DNA of 50,387 nucleotides from [Chlorobium] sp. 445 (GCA_002763895.1 NSLH01000018.1:1-50387), one strand, 5' to 3'; shown: positions 1 through 9,096, numbered from the stretch's first letter. The notes: generated by a model from the letters alone, not told the origin. Numbers and translations: made by a program.

Positions 1-3
1 AAA

Positions 4-558
4 ATGGCAAGCATTAAAGCACTTGCAAGCAAGTTTCCCGCCATCAAAGGCGCAATGTTAGGGTTTGGTCTTACACTGGGCTTTGTTTTTGGCTCTGCAG
101 CAGTACCACCTCCCGGCGATAGAGTCGGTTTCGTTGAAGTTGAAAAAGTTCTCGCTGAAATGCCTGAGGCAAAATCTATTCGCGAAAAGCTCGAAAAAGA
201 GCAGCAGCAAGCCATGAAAGAACTTGAGAAAAAGCAGAAAGATCTCAAGGACGCCTTCGATGACTATGAGCGCAAGAAAACCTTGATGAAGCCCGATGAG
301 CAAAAGAAGAAAGAAGAAGAGCTTCAAGCACAGCTAGCACAGTATCGCCAACTTGAGCAAGCTAAAAGCAATGCACTCCAGCAAAAGCAAGCTGAACTGC
401 TTAAGCCGCTAGAGGAAAAAATTGCCAAGACCATAGAAAAAATCGCGCAGCAGCAGGGCTATTCACTTGTCATCAGCAAAGGTGGCATTGCTAACATGGT
501 ACTCTACGGCGATAAGAGCGTCAATTTGACTTACAAAGTCATTGATGCCATCAAGTAA
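4..558 (+). CDS. skp: Skp/OmpH-family periplasmic chaperone
   Basis: A 184-residue protein with an uncleaved-looking or weak N-terminal export segment (hydrophobic stretch around residues 15-33, ending AAVPPPG) followed by the OmpH signature GFVEVEKVLAEMPEAKSIRE. A long Lys/Glu/Gln-rich coiled coil spans about residues 55-135, and a C-terminal beta segment has YSLVISKGGIANM and LTYKVIDAIK. This is the usual Skp plan: trimeric periplasmic chaperones whose helical arms hold unfolded outer-membrane proteins. The size matches the family. The gene begins at the window edge with ATG at base 4, so upstream control and an upstream neighbour (often bamA) are not visible. A strong hairpin follows directly, so transcription probably ends here before lptC. 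Confidence 0.92.
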   Translation: MASIKALASKFPAIKGAMLGFGLTLGFVFGSAAVPPPGDRVGFVEVEKVLAEMPEAKSIREKLEKEQQQAMKELEKKQKDLKDAFDDYERKKTLMKPDEQKKKEEELQAQLAQYRQLEQAKSNALQQKQAELLKPLEEKIAKTIEKIAQQQGYSLVISKGGIANMVLYGDKSVNLTYKVIDAIK

Positions 559-574
559 AGACAAGACAATAAGG

Positions 575-598
575 GACGCGCAGCTGCGCGTCTTTTTT
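575..598 (+). terminator. Rho-independent terminator after skp
   Basis: A perfect inverted repeat GACGCGC-AGCT-GCGCGTC (seven base pairs, four-base loop, five of the seven pairs G-C) lies 16 bases after the skp stop and is followed at once by six T residues. This is the classic intrinsic terminator layout for the plus strand. Confidence 0.9.
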
Positions 599-644
599 GT
601 TTCTGTTGAATACTCCTTGAAAGTTTTGCCTTCAGGCTAAGGTT

Positions 645-1211
645 ATGCTGCGCCTCCTAAGTTTTGTACTGCTTTCTATGCTTGCTTTTCTTGCGCTTTC
701 TGCATGTAGCAGCAAGACTATGCCAGCACGACAAAGTTTGCTTATCATCAACCAAGATTTTCCTGTTCAGGAGACTTGGGAAGCACGCGTCATCTTCACA
801 GATTCGGGTAAGATAAAAGCCACGATTTATGCTCCTCATGTCGCCCAATATGCAAGGGGCGGTAACACGACAGAAAAACACTTGGATGGCGCCATAGAAG
901 TACATTTTTACAACTCAAAAGGCGAACACAGTTCTCGCCTTAATGCTCGGCGTGGCATCATTTATCCGAACAATGATATTGAAGTATTTGACCGCGTGGT
1001 CATGGTCTCGGACGACTGCACAACCGTGCGCACGGAATACGCCAAATGGACGAGCAAAGATCAAAAAATTCGCTCTGACAAGTTTGTAACAATTCGTCGA
1101 CCAACAGAAACACTTAGCGGATACGGATTTGAGAGCGATCAGCACTTCAAAAACTACCGCATTTTCAAAGCGACTGCTGTGATGAAGGTGCGTCAAGCAC
1201 ACGAAGAGTAA
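645..1211 (+). CDS. lptC: LptC-family LPS export lipoprotein
   Basis: 188 residues. The N-terminus is a lipoprotein signal ending in the lipobox LSAC (Cys about residue 21), then SSKTMPARQ. The body carries the LptC/DUF1239 beta-jellyroll pattern: ETWEARVIFTDSGKIKATIYA, then HLDGAIEVHFYNSKGEHSSR, LNARRGIIYPNNDIEVFDRV and a closing SDKFVTIRRPTETLSGYGF. LptC proteins form part of the periplasmic bridge moving lipopolysaccharide from the inner membrane LptBFG complex to LptA. In Bacteroidota/Chlorobiota the protein is commonly a lipoprotein rather than membrane-anchored, as here. It lies 86 bases after skp and just before ddl, an envelope-biogenesis neighbourhood. Confidence 0.88.
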   Translation: MLRLLSFVLLSMLAFLALSACSSKTMPARQSLLIINQDFPVQETWEARVIFTDSGKIKATIYAPHVAQYARGGNTTEKHLDGAIEVHFYNSKGEHSSRLNARRGIIYPNNDIEVFDRVVMVSDDCTTVRTEYAKWTSKDQKIRSDKFVTIRRPTETLSGYGFESDQHFKNYRIFKATAVMKVRQAHEE

Positions 1212-1246
1212 GCACATTCGTGCGGTCGTTTAAACTTTCAAAAGCC

Positions 1247-2341
1247 ATGAAAAACGCCTTGCCCTTATTTTTGGGGGCCGCTCTGGGGAGCATGAAATCT
1301 CCATTATCTCTGCACGGTCCATTGCTCAAGCCATCCTGCGCACGCGCTATGAAGTTATACCAATCTACATCACCAAAGAGGGGAAGTGGCTCTCACGTGC
1401 GCTGTCTCAAAACGTGCTCTTGCTTGATTATGAACAGCTCATAAAAAATCCAGTTGAACTGCGTGCCGCTGAAGCCTCTTTGAAGGAGGTTGCCGCACGA
1501 CATTCGTTCAAGTTTGATTTTAGCACGTTCGATGTCGTGTTTCCCGTCTTGCACGGCACCTTTGGAGAAGATGGCACGATTCAAGGCTTACTTGAAATGC
1601 ACGGTGTTCCCTACGTCGGCTGCGGTGTTCTTGCCAGCGCCCTTACGATGGATAAAGCCTTTGCTAAGATGTGCTTTAAAGCTGCAGGATTACATGTTAC
1701 CAAACACTTAACTGTTTTTCGCGATGCGCTGCCTGCACATCGGCGCGACATTCTTCTCGAGGCTGAAAAGAAATTAGGCTATCCGATGTTTATCAAGCCC
1801 GCTCGCTCTGGCTCATCGGTTGGCATCTCAAAAGTCAAACATCGGCGGGCATTTCAGCAGGCACTTGAACTTGCCGCTCAATACGACCAGAAGATTCTCA
1901 TTGAGCAGGGCATCGAGGCGCGTGAACTTGAAGTTGCCGTCTTAGGCAATAGAGAACTTACAGTCTCCGTTGTGGGTGAGATTGTACCTATCAATGAATT
2001 TTACGACTACGAAGCCAAGTATGTCAAGTCAGGTTCAAAACTTTTTTATTCCTGCTGATGTACCAAAAGCCCTTGCCAAAAAAATTCAACGGGCTGCACA
2101 GATTGCCTATCGCGCAACGGGCTGCGAAGGCATGGCACGTGCCGATTTCTTCCTAGAGCGGCACACGAATCGACTCTATGTCAATGAACTGAACTCTATA
2201 CCCGGCTTTACTTCAATTAGTATGTATCCGAAACTGTTTGCGGCATCTGGACTGGCTTATCCTGATCTGATTGAGCGCCTGATTGAGCTCGCATTTGAAC
2301 GCTACGAAGAGCAACAGAAAAATAAAATCGCTTTTCTCTAA
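1247..2341 (+). CDS. ddl: D-alanine-D-alanine ligase, interrupted by two compensating frameshifts
   Basis: Cytoplasmic ATP-grasp enzyme that joins two D-alanines for peptidoglycan. Three segments in two frames together give one full-length protein of about 364 residues. The N-terminal segment starts at ATG 1247 (MKNALPLF). After the T5 run 1268-1272 the next frame continues GGRSGEHEISIISARSIAQA. The central part includes VVFPVLHGTFGEDGTIQGLL, GVPYVGCGVLASALTMDKAF and MFIKPARSGSSVGISKV. After the T6 run 2042-2047 the first frame resumes with FIPADVPKAL and NELNSIPGFTSISMYPKL. One extra T in the first run and one fewer in the second restores 365 codons including the stop. All ATP-grasp and substrate-loop motifs are present, so indel errors are more likely than decay. 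A paralogue lies at 27807. Confidence 0.85.
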
Positions 2342-2417
2342 AACTTTGCACTTAGCCAGTATGGCCACGGCTTGAAGAGTGAATCTGTTTTTTGAAACCG
2401 TGCTTCTACATCTTCCT

Positions 2418-3521
2418 TCATTTTTTCATATCGCTCACTACACTGACGGGCAAAAGTTTAGCTTTTTCTCCTTCGCACCATTCAGCTAAGGGCAGAATGT
2501 AGCGCTTGCTGCGCGTGATAGGCTTCGGCTTTTTCTGTACGGTGTCTTTGGTCAGATGTACATAGGTCAGGGCGTATTCTGTGCTGAGCAAATTGACTTG
2601 ATTGAGCGAATCTTTTTCAAGCGTCAGATAGACCACAATCCCCATCGGGCGCGGCAGCGGTCGCTGACCTGAAAGAAAATTTCCCATTGAATAGATGATG
2701 AAACACTCATGAGATGCCCCATCTCGCACAATCTGCAAGCGTTCTGTTGGTTGCACCACATGCGGGTGCGCGCCCAAGATGTAATCTACGCCTGCTTCAA
2801 ATAGCCAGCGTGCCATTTTGCGCTGATTGTCGCGCGGTTCTAACTCGTATTCGTATCCCCAATGCAAAGACAGCAAGATTTTGTCGGGTCGCATGCTATC
2901 GGGCAACGCTCGCAGCCATGCGATGTCCTCTTTGATATGCGTTGTATCGTAGAGGTTAAGCCGCGTGCGATGCACTTGCGGCACACTGTCATTAGAGAAT
3001 TGTGTATAAGCTAACCATCCTAGTTTGATGCCGTTAATGTTGAAGATTTTGGGCTTTGCACGGCTGCTATCGCTGCGGCTTGTACCTGTATGCATGATGC
3101 CCAAACTATCGAGCACGTCGAGCGTGCGTGTGATGCCAATCGTGGCACGGTCGTAAGAATGATTATTGGCTGTGGTCAGGAAATTGAAGCCAGCACGTTT
3201 GGCGGCAAGCGAGTATTCATCGGGCGTATTGAAGCGCGGGTAACCTGTGAAAACTTGTGCTTTGCCAGCATGCACGGTCTCAAGATTGCCCGTTACAATA
3301 TCTGCGCCTGAAAACAGCGGGGTAATGAACGCATAGCACGAATCAAACGAATAGAGACTATCGCGCCAGGCTTCTTTGATTTGTGATTCATGGCACATCA
3401 GGTCGCCGACAGCGGCAATCCTCACGCGTGTCTGTGCAACTGAATGTGGGGCGAGACCTGGCACGATGAAAAATAGCCACAATATCGTCGATACTGCTAA
3501 AAATGTGGACTTGAGTTGCAT
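2418..3521 (-). CDS. CapA-family exported metallophosphoesterase-like protein
   Basis: About 367 residues from the internal ATG at 3521, chosen because it opens a clean signal peptide (MQLKSTFLAV to SVAQ); a longer start at 3551 adds ten residues. The CapA/PgsA fold (bacterial capsule synthesis protein, PF09587) is shown by AAVGDLMCHESQI, DIVTGNLETVHAG, FNFLTTANNHSYDRATIG, ILLSLHWGYEYELEP and YILGAHPHVVQPTERL, which carry the metal-binding Asp, Asn and His residues. Family members are linked to poly-gamma-glutamate or other capsule metabolism, but no capBC partners lie nearby, so the substrate is unknown. It converges on ddl across 76 bases and ends the long minus-strand block. Confidence 0.85.
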   Translation of the reverse strand: MQLKSTFLAVSTILWLFFIVPGLAPHSVAQTRVRIAAVGDLMCHESQIKEAWRDSLYSFDSCYAFITPLFSGADIVTGNLETVHAGKAQVFTGYPRFNTPDEYSLAAKRAGFNFLTTANNHSYDRATIGITRTLDVLDSLGIMHTGTSRSDSSRAKPKIFNINGIKLGWLAYTQFSNDSVPQVHRTRLNLYDTTHIKEDIAWLRALPDSMRPDKILLSLHWGYEYELEPRDNQRKMARWLFEAGVDYILGAHPHVVQPTERLQIVRDGASHECFIIYSMGNFLSGQRPLPRPMGIVVYLTLEKDSLNQVNLLSTEYALTYVHLTKDTVQKKPKPITRSKRYILPLAEWCEGEKAKLLPVSVVSDMKK

Positions 3522-3581
3522 GGACACGCGTTTTGAAGTGTTGCTAAACACTTGGGCTTTTATGTTTTATCGCTGTTGAAC

Positions 3582-4454
3582 TTAATCTTTCAAGCGAAAT
3601 TCACCGAAGACAGGATAGTGATCGGAGAACTTAAACTCTTTGACGACCTCATAGCGCTCGACTTCCCAGTGATGCGAAAAAAGAATGTAGTCGAGTGTAC
3701 GGTTTGGCAAACCTGTCGGATAAGTGTAGAAGTCTGCACTATCTTCGTGTTTGATCAGATGCAAGCCTGCATCGGCTAAAATTTCAAAGGTGCGATCATT
3801 TTTGTAACTATTGACGTCGTTATCGCCTGCAGGAAAGCCTGTTTGTCTGCAGCCGGGCGGCACCGTATTGAAATCGCCCATAAAGAGGATGGGCATATGA
3901 CGATGTTTTTTGACCTCGGCGGCGATACTGCGCGCTTGATCTTGCCTATCGTTCGGATTAAATGGATGCAGGTGTGTATTGCCAATCCAAATGACTTGAC
4001 CATTGAAGACAAACGGCGCCAGCGTAAATCCACATGCTGCAAGGAATGCCACTCGCCCCGGCAAGAGATAATTGATTTGTGTCTGCCCAATTTTCTGAAG
4101 TTGAGAGAGCAGCAAATTTTCGTAACGAAATGCGGCAAAGCCCACGCCATGCGCAATCACGGAGCGATAGCCTGCAATTAAGCGATAGTGATCGCGCTGA
4201 CGGTATTTTCGAAAGAGCCTATCGCCCAAGCCAAGCACACCGTTAAAGACTTCTTGCAGTCCAACCACATCGTATTTTTCTCGATGTTGATTTAGCCATT
4301 CAGCAATATAGTAAGTGTAGGCACGTGTATCGTGCAAGAGCTCGATACGCTCGGCTTCATCGAGCGAGGCTTGCGCTAGTAGGTAGGACAGTTTTGGTCC
4401 CCTACCGCGATGGGTGTTAATGGTAATGCAACGAATCGTTTGGCGCTCGCTCAT
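3582..4454 (-). CDS. Endonuclease/exonuclease/phosphatase (EEP) family protein
   Basis: 290 residues with no signal peptide, so probably cytoplasmic. The EEP catalytic series is complete: INTHRG near the N-terminus, LQEV at 66-69, NTHLHP at 159-164, GDFN at 193-196, LDYIL from 254 and SDHYPV from 277. These residues bind the divalent metal and attack a phosphodiester or phosphomonoester. The family ranges from DNases to sphingomyelinases and inositol phosphatases. The LDYIL and SDHYPV spacing resembles the exported-phosphatase/sphingomyelinase side rather than ExoIII/APE1, but the substrate cannot be assigned. It lies 60 bases upstream of the capA-like gene in the same direction. Confidence 0.87.
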   Translation of the reverse strand: MSERQTIRCITINTHRGRGPKLSYLLAQASLDEAERIELLHDTRAYTYYIAEWLNQHREKYDVVGLQEVFNGVLGLGDRLFRKYRQRDHYRLIAGYRSVIAHGVGFAAFRYENLLLSQLQKIGQTQINYLLPGRVAFLAACGFTLAPFVFNGQVIWIGNTHLHPFNPNDRQDQARSIAAEVKKHRHMPILFMGDFNTVPPGCRQTGFPAGDNDVNSYKNDRTFEILADAGLHLIKHEDSADFYTYPTGLPNRTLDYILFSHHWEVERYEVVKEFKFSDHYPVFGEFRLKD

Positions 4455-4622
4455 ATAGCAGCGTGCAAGACTTTGCGCATGAATGATAGTGCTCAGACTT
4501 GGGCGAATATACGCACTTACGTTGGGCGTATCGCACCTAACGATACAAATGGCGTGTTAAATTTTTGTTACCTACTGCCCTCTGCATTGCACTGTTTTGC
4601 TCAACCGTCTTGCACCGGGCAA

Positions 4623-4997
4623 CTATTGTATGATTGGGGCTTTGAAGTCCAAGCCATGCATTGCCGCAATTTTGGAGACAATTTCTTCAATAGCTGCAAC
4701 GCGGTCAACACTATCGGCTTTGAGTTTCGTGTAGTTGTCGAGGTATGCACGTCGGCGTTCTTCTTCGAACTCGGCGAGGCATGCTTCATACTCTGCAATA
4801 GCCTCATCAATGCTCTTGTTGGAAGGCTTTTTGAATTTTGGGCGGTCGCGATCCCAGACCTTATCGCCTTCTTTAGCGACCATCTGCGCATAGCGCAGCG
4901 TAATGTCAAAGAGCTCGTTAATTTGAGTACGCAGTTCTTGCCAATCTTGCGCACTAACAATAGCAGCAGTCGAGTTTGCAGGCGTTTGCATAGTCAC
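4623..4997 (-). CDS. Small conserved-looking acidic protein, function unknown
   Basis: 124 residues, soluble, without signal peptide or membrane segment. The sequence is charged and probably mostly helical: DWQELRTQINELFDITLRYA, then an acidic stretch AIAEYEACLAEFEEERRRAY and a C-terminal helix AIEEIVSKIAAMHGLDF. I do not recognise a family. An overlapping 119-residue reading on the same strand in another frame (4601-4960) is Ser/Leu/Lys-rich and less protein-like, so this frame was chosen. It has its own spacing, 98 bases from the GHL10 gene upstream and 168 bases from the EEP gene downstream, so it may be a single-gene unit. Confidence 0.6.
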   Translation of the reverse strand: MTMQTPANSTAAIVSAQDWQELRTQINELFDITLRYAQMVAKEGDKVWDRDRPKFKKPSNKSIDEAIAEYEACLAEFEEERRRAYLDNYTKLKADSVDRVAAIEEIVSKIAAMHGLDFKAPIIQ

Positions 4998-5095
4998 TAG
5001 TTCGTTAGATTTTGTTTTGATTTCAAGTTACGAAAGATACAGCAGTGAGCGTTACACAAATATTAAAAATTTGCCGTACCCACAAAGCAATTTTT

Positions 5096-6583
5096 TTACC
5101 TTACCATCAGCATCGCTGGTCTGCTTTCGTTGTGCAAACGGTCAAACGCTGTAACGGCATACTTTCCTGTTTGAGTGATATGCCAGAGCGTATCACGCAG
5201 CACAGCCACAATGCGGTGCGGGTTATTCAAATTTACTTTTTCTTTTTCTCCAAAGTGGTAAATGGCAAAGTAAGTTGCGCTCTCACCATCGCGTGCAGGC
5301 TGCGGCACCTGCCACACCAGCACCGTGCTACTATCGCTCTTTATGGCACGCAAATTTCTTGGTGGATTTGGCGGCATGGCATCTTTCCAGCGCATCGGCG
5401 GCACAAAAGCTGGCAAGCGATAAAAGTCCTGTTTCAGACTATCTGCAATCCCCAGCGGATTTTTTAGCAGCGCGTTTGCACTGAAATAGATGCTTCCCTT
5501 CACAATCTGATTTTGCCGATTTAAGCGCAACTGGTTAGGCAGCTCAGACGGATTTTTCCACAGTGAATCGCGCCCAATACGATATGCCCCCTGCCCAATG
5601 TAAAGATGTTTGCCAAATGTATTGCGACTCCACCACGCTAACATAACATCATACGGCACTTTCTTGAAAGCCTTTGCAAAGTAGAGTTGCGGCGCTACAT
5701 AGTCAATCCAGCCTTTTTGGAGCCACTTACGCACATCGGCGTAAAGATAGTCGTACGTTGGCTGCCCTGCTTCAGTCTCAGAGCCTCGTTTGTCATCTTT
5801 GCGATTGCGCCATACTGCAAATGGACTAATGCCAAACTTGACTTTGGGTTTGAGCGTGCGAAGTGTCTTATGCACACTTTCAATGAGTACATTGACATTG
5901 TGCCGCCGCCAGTCATTGATTGATGTAAAACCATTTGCATAAGTGCGAAATGTTGCCGTATCAGCCTCAAAGGGCACATTTGCAATGTGATAGGGATAAA
6001 AGTAATCATCGAAGTGCACAGCATCAAGGTCGTAGCGTTGGACAAGGTCTGCGATGACTTCGACGATGTAATTGCGCACTTCTGGCACACCCGGGTTAAA
6101 GTATTTCTTTTTGCCATATTGAAAAAACCATTCTGGCTTTTGCTGCGTGATATGCTCAGGAACAATGCTTGACGAATCTGTGTCAAACACTGCTCGGTAT
6201 GGATTAAGCCAAGCGTGAAATTCCATGTTGCGTTTGTGTGCCGCTTCAATCATGAAAGCCAGCGGGTCGTAGTACGGCTCTGGCGCCTTACCCTGCACAC
6301 CTGTGAGCCACTCCGACCACGGTTCTTTCGGACTCGGATAAAAGGCATCTGCAGCGGGGCGCACTTGCACAATCACAGCATTCATCCCAAGTGCCTTCAG
6401 CGAATCTAACATCGCTTGAAATTCTATTTGTTGCAAATCTGCCGGCAAGCCTTTGCGTGAGGGAAAATCAATGTTTGCTACGGTGGCAATCCACGCCGCA
6501 CGCAATTCATACTTTGGCGACTGCAATTGGGCAAAGGCTTGCACTGACAGCGCAAGCCATGCGCATGTAAAAATCACTTTCAT
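5096..6583 (-). CDS. Glycosidase-like GHL10 family (YngK/DUF187) secreted protein
   Basis: About 495 residues from ATG 6583 (MKVIFTCAWLALSVQAFAQ is a clear signal peptide; the 17 residues before it are unlikely to be used). The GHL10 TIM-barrel pattern follows: YELRAAWIATVANIDFPSR, LGMNAVIVQVRPAADAFY, EPYYDPLAFMIEAAHKRNME, FHAWLNPYRAVF, NPGVPEVRNYIVEVIADLV, DAVHFDDYFYPY and WIDYVAPQLYF. A C-terminal fibronectin-III-like module begins PPRNLRAIKSDSSTVLVW. Family members are extracytoplasmic and some act on peptidoglycan-derived or other glycans, with the two Asp residues of HFDDYFYPY as catalytic candidates. It lies 60 bases after mobA in the same direction. The biological substrate cannot be read from sequence. 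Confidence 0.87.
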   Translation of the reverse strand: MKVIFTCAWLALSVQAFAQLQSPKYELRAAWIATVANIDFPSRKGLPADLQQIEFQAMLDSLKALGMNAVIVQVRPAADAFYPSPKEPWSEWLTGVQGKAPEPYYDPLAFMIEAAHKRNMEFHAWLNPYRAVFDTDSSSIVPEHITQQKPEWFFQYGKKKYFNPGVPEVRNYIVEVIADLVQRYDLDAVHFDDYFYPYHIANVPFEADTATFRTYANGFTSINDWRRHNVNVLIESVHKTLRTLKPKVKFGISPFAVWRNRKDDKRGSETEAGQPTYDYLYADVRKWLQKGWIDYVAPQLYFAKAFKKVPYDVMLAWWSRNTFGKHLYIGQGAYRIGRDSLWKNPSELPNQLRLNRQNQIVKGSIYFSANALLKNPLGIADSLKQDFYRLPAFVPPMRWKDAMPPNPPRNLRAIKSDSSTVLVWQVPQPARDGESATYFAIYHFGEKEKVNLNNPHRIVAVLRDTLWHITQTGKYAVTAFDRLHNESRPAMLMVR

Positions 6584-6643
6584 TACATGCTTTTTTGCTT
6601 GCAAGCTCTTCATGGCGTGAAGTTTACTTTGCACTCTGCCTCT

Positions 6644-7222
6644 TTAGCGATTAGCCAACGCTGCAAGGGCTTGCTCATATTCTTGAGGCGTGTTGATGTT
6701 TGCCACAGTTTCGCGCTTTTGTGGCATAAGGAGTTTGCAATCTGTGCTAAGCAAAAATTTGCGCGGACAGTTTTTGCCTTGTCTCACCGCTGCAAGCAAG
6801 CCTTCTCGGCTTTTGGGCTCATAGATAGCAATCAAAGGTTCGGGGAGATGATTGTCAGGATTTTGGTACGCCGTTGCCATTTTGCTTGGGTCGCGCGCTG
6901 CAATTAGCGCTTGAAGAGCATCGCTGGAAAGAAACGGCAAATCACAAGCGACCACAAGCCATGCACAGTCAGGTTTGAAATGCAATGCAGTGAGAATGCC
7001 ACCCGTAGGTCCTAAGTCGTGAAAGGCATCAACGAGCGGCTGAAGTTCAGGCTCAAGTGTCTGCACTTGTTCAGCGCGACACGACACAAACACCTCTTGA
7101 CAAAACTCCGAGAGCAAACGCGCTGCAAAGACACGCTGCGAGACCCCGTGATAAGTCAGTGCGCCTTTATCGCGCCCCATCCTCTTGCTTTTACCACCTG
7201 CTAAAACTAATCCGTAGAGCAT
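6644..7222 (-). CDS. mobA: Molybdenum cofactor guanylyltransferase MobA
   Basis: 192 residues from ATG 7222, which puts the nucleotide-binding motif LAGGKSKRMGRDKGAL right at the N-terminus, as is usual; a start at 7243 adds only seven residues. Other family marks are GPTGGILTAL, VVACDLPFLSSDALQAL, ATAYQNPDNHLPEPLIAIY and the C-terminal NINTPQEYEQAL. MobA transfers GMP from GTP to molybdopterin-molybdenum; the related MocA uses CTP. The neighbour moaC is immediately upstream on the same strand (49-base gap), making a Moco pair. The molybdenum hydroxylase at 22920-25561 belongs to a group that usually needs the cytosine form, so this enzyme could be MobA- or MocA-like; I cannot separate them with certainty. 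Confidence 0.88.
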   Translation of the reverse strand: MLYGLVLAGGKSKRMGRDKGALTYHGVSQRVFAARLLSEFCQEVFVSCRAEQVQTLEPELQPLVDAFHDLGPTGGILTALHFKPDCAWLVVACDLPFLSSDALQALIAARDPSKMATAYQNPDNHLPEPLIAIYEPKSREGLLAAVRQGKNCPRKFLLSTDCKLLMPQKRETVANINTPQEYEQALAALANR

Positions 7223-7271
7223 GATGACGATGCTAAAATTCATTTAGGAGTTGCTCATCAAAGCTACTTTC

Positions 7272-7754
7272 TCACTCTGATTTGAAATCGGACTTACCGC
7301 CCCGTTTTTCCAACAATTTAACTTCTTTAATGATAATACGGTGCGATAGCGCTTTGCACATATCGTAAATCGTTAGTGCCGCAAGTGTTGCGCCAGTCAA
7401 GGCTTCCATTTCGACGCCAGTCTTGCCGTAGAGTTCTGCGGTGCACTCGACTTTGACTTCACTTTTGGAAATTGGTGCAATCGTAATTTGGCAATTTTCC
7501 AAGCCCAGCGGGTGGCAAAGCGGAATGAGCTCACCGGTCTTTTTGGCAGCCATCACGCCTGCAATGATTGCCGTTTGAAACACAGCACCTTTTTTGGCAT
7601 GAATTTCTCCATTTTGCAAGCGTGCGAGAATCTCTTCGCCAAGTTCTACAATTGCTTGCGCTCTTGCCAGTCGATGCGTTATAGGCTTTTCACCAACATT
7701 GACCATTGTCGGATTGCCACTGCTATCGAGATGCGAAAATCTATCACTCGACAT
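7272..7754 (-). CDS. moaC: Cyclic pyranopterin monophosphate synthase MoaC
   Basis: 160 residues from ATG 7754 (MSSDRFSHLDSSGNPTMVNV), which matches the usual MoaC start; an open frame continues upstream to 7802. Diagnostic segments are MVNVGEKPITHRLARAQAIV, GAVFQTAIIAGVMAAKKTGE, LIPLCHPLGLENCQI, GKTGVEMEALTGATLAALTI, YDMCKALSH and the C-terminal GGKSDF loop. With MoaA it converts GTP to cyclic pyranopterin monophosphate, the first stage of molybdenum cofactor synthesis. moaA, moaE, moaD, mogA and moeA are not in the window, so the pathway is split across the genome. It probably shares a transcript with mobA. Confidence 0.95.
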   Translation of the reverse strand: MSSDRFSHLDSSGNPTMVNVGEKPITHRLARAQAIVELGEEILARLQNGEIHAKKGAVFQTAIIAGVMAAKKTGELIPLCHPLGLENCQITIAPISKSEVKVECTAELYGKTGVEMEALTGATLAALTIYDMCKALSHRIIIKEVKLLEKRGGKSDFKSE

Positions 7755-7818
7755 TGCGTACAGCGTTTGTTTTCTCAAACCTAACATACCTTGCGGATGC
7801 ATGCAAGGCTACAAGTTG

Positions 7819-8669
7819 TTATGGCGAACAATTCTCTTGCAAAAGCTCGAGTGCACGCAAGCGTCCATCGGGACCCACGTAGCGCGCTCTTACGGATTGA
7901 TAGCGCATCAAAATTTTCTCTGCTTCTCGATACAGTGCAGAGTCAATTGCGCTTGGCGTATGCCCTTTTGGAATTGCATAAACAAATCGCCCTTGTTTAG
8001 CTGAATAGGCAGGGATTTGAAAAAATCGCGCGGCACAAGTTTTTTTGTTGAATCTTGCTCACGTGCTGCTTCCACGAAAAACGTCACGGCGTATTCAGGA
8101 TAACCAAACAGATAACCGTATGCACGGTAGCGATCTAATTTTTCTTCGAACTCTGTTATCGCAAGCACAACTGCAAGATTCGACTCAGGCACAAAGCCCC
8201 ACTGTCCCCAGAACGCTTGGTCGCGCCGAATGATGTCGGCTAGCAAGCGTTTATCGACAGCCACGATTTCAAAAAATCGCTTGCCTTTGTCTGTGCGTCG
8301 AAAGGGAATGAGCAAGAGTTCGACACGCTCACTGCAAAGTGCATTGACGATGCGCTGATATTGTCGCAAGCGTTCAAGTTCGGGTACGTTTGGGTTCATT
8401 GCTTCGCGTAGCCCTGCTGGCAGCGAATCTGGACGAGCAAGCGCAAGACTAAATTGAGCTACTGTGCTAATTGGTTTGAGTGGCGCAAAAAGGGTGTAGA
8501 GCGCTTCATTGTCCAATCCAATAGCCAAGAGTGAATCAGCTAGTGCGCGCTCTTCGACTGTAAGCGTGGAGGCATCAAAGCATTTTGCACGCAGTGATGT
8601 TGGTGCATCTATGGTGCGGCAACTGGCTAACGCTGCTGCAATGCAAAAAATTATCACGAGGTGTTTCAT
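7819..8669 (-). CDS. Lipoprotein of unknown function (one frameshift)
   Basis: About 283 residues after repair. The start at ATG 8669 opens a lipoprotein signal, MKHLVIIFCIAAALASC, with lipobox ALASC. The body is helical and charged (LRQYQRIVNALCSERVELLL, FEEKLDRYRAYGYLFGYPEY). The first frame stops at 7908, but at the six-base A run 8020-8025 (T on the coding strand) one added T gives RDFFQIPAYSAKQGRFVYAI and then a coherent C-terminus, SALYREAEKILMRYQSVRAR, ending at 7819. The repaired length is a multiple of three. I do not recognise a domain. It lies 22 bases after the small membrane protein gene and may belong to the TonB/DUF4876/DUF6850 transcription unit. Confidence 0.7.
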
Positions 8670-8691
8670 TTTGGATGAGCGTTTTTGACTG

Positions 8692-9096
8692 TCAAGTTTC
8701 AGAGCTTGAAGTACGGCAGGCACGCAGCGCTGCAAGCACTAATTGGAGATTGAGTGCGGCAATCAGCGAGAGCAGCGCCACTTGATGCCACTCAATCGGG
8801 GATTCAAACAGATGTGCAATTGGGTGTGCGACATTGCTTACAAGAAAAAGTGCGCCCACGACAAGATTTACTCTCATCAGCCAGCGCGTATCTAAAAACG
8901 CATTCATTGCTGCCAAAGCCAGATGCGTTGAGAACACCAGCGTTAGTTGCCACAGCAGTATTGACAACTTCTCTGCAAATTCTGTCTTCGCTGCTGCAGC
9001 TTGATACGCCAGCGGAATGATACCCAACACGCTATGCGCCAAAAGCCCTAAAAGCATTGCTAGCCAAATCAGTGCCAGTTGAAATCGCGTCGCCAT
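8692..9096 (-). CDS. Small integral membrane protein with four predicted helices
   Basis: 134 residues from ATG 9096 (MATRFQLALIWLAMLLGLL). Hydrophobic segments lie at about residues 5-28, 42-62, 72-90 and 104-125, a four-helix inner-membrane plan. His and Asn residues occur in or beside the helices (FSTHLALAAMNAF, SNVAHPIAHLFESP). No family is recognised with confidence. It follows the DUF6850 barrel gene by 19 bases and precedes the unknown lipoprotein gene by 22 bases, which suggests co-expression with the TonB locus. A metal- or haem-related membrane partner is conceivable from that context only. Confidence 0.72.
   Translation of the reverse strand: MATRFQLALIWLAMLLGLLAHSVLGIIPLAYQAAAAKTEFAEKLSILLWQLTLVFSTHLALAAMNAFLDTRWLMRVNLVVGALFLVSNVAHPIAHLFESPIEWHQVALLSLIAALNLQLVLAALRACRTSSSET

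Noticed and set aside
58-327. Leu/Phe-rich 89-residue frame opposite skp
   Set aside because: Antisense shadow of the Lys/Glu-rich coiled coil of Skp, which always reads as Leu/Phe-rich on the other strand.
1247-2341. Reading ddl as a true pseudogene
   Set aside because: Two opposite one-base changes in T runs restore every catalytic motif with no other damage, and the same pattern repeats in many genes here.
4601-4960. 119-residue alternative frame on the minus strand
   Set aside because: Overlaps the 4623-4997 gene on the same strand; Ser/Lys/Leu-rich, with no export signal or motif, so less protein-like.
4410-5000. 196-residue plus-strand frame
   Set aside because: Covers the start of the EEP gene and all of the small protein gene in antisense; Cys/Phe-rich composition and no domain.
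5695-6249. 184-residue minus-strand frame inside the GHL10 gene
   Set aside because: Out-of-frame shadow of a gene with a complete family pattern; Ser/Thr/Met-rich low-information sequence.
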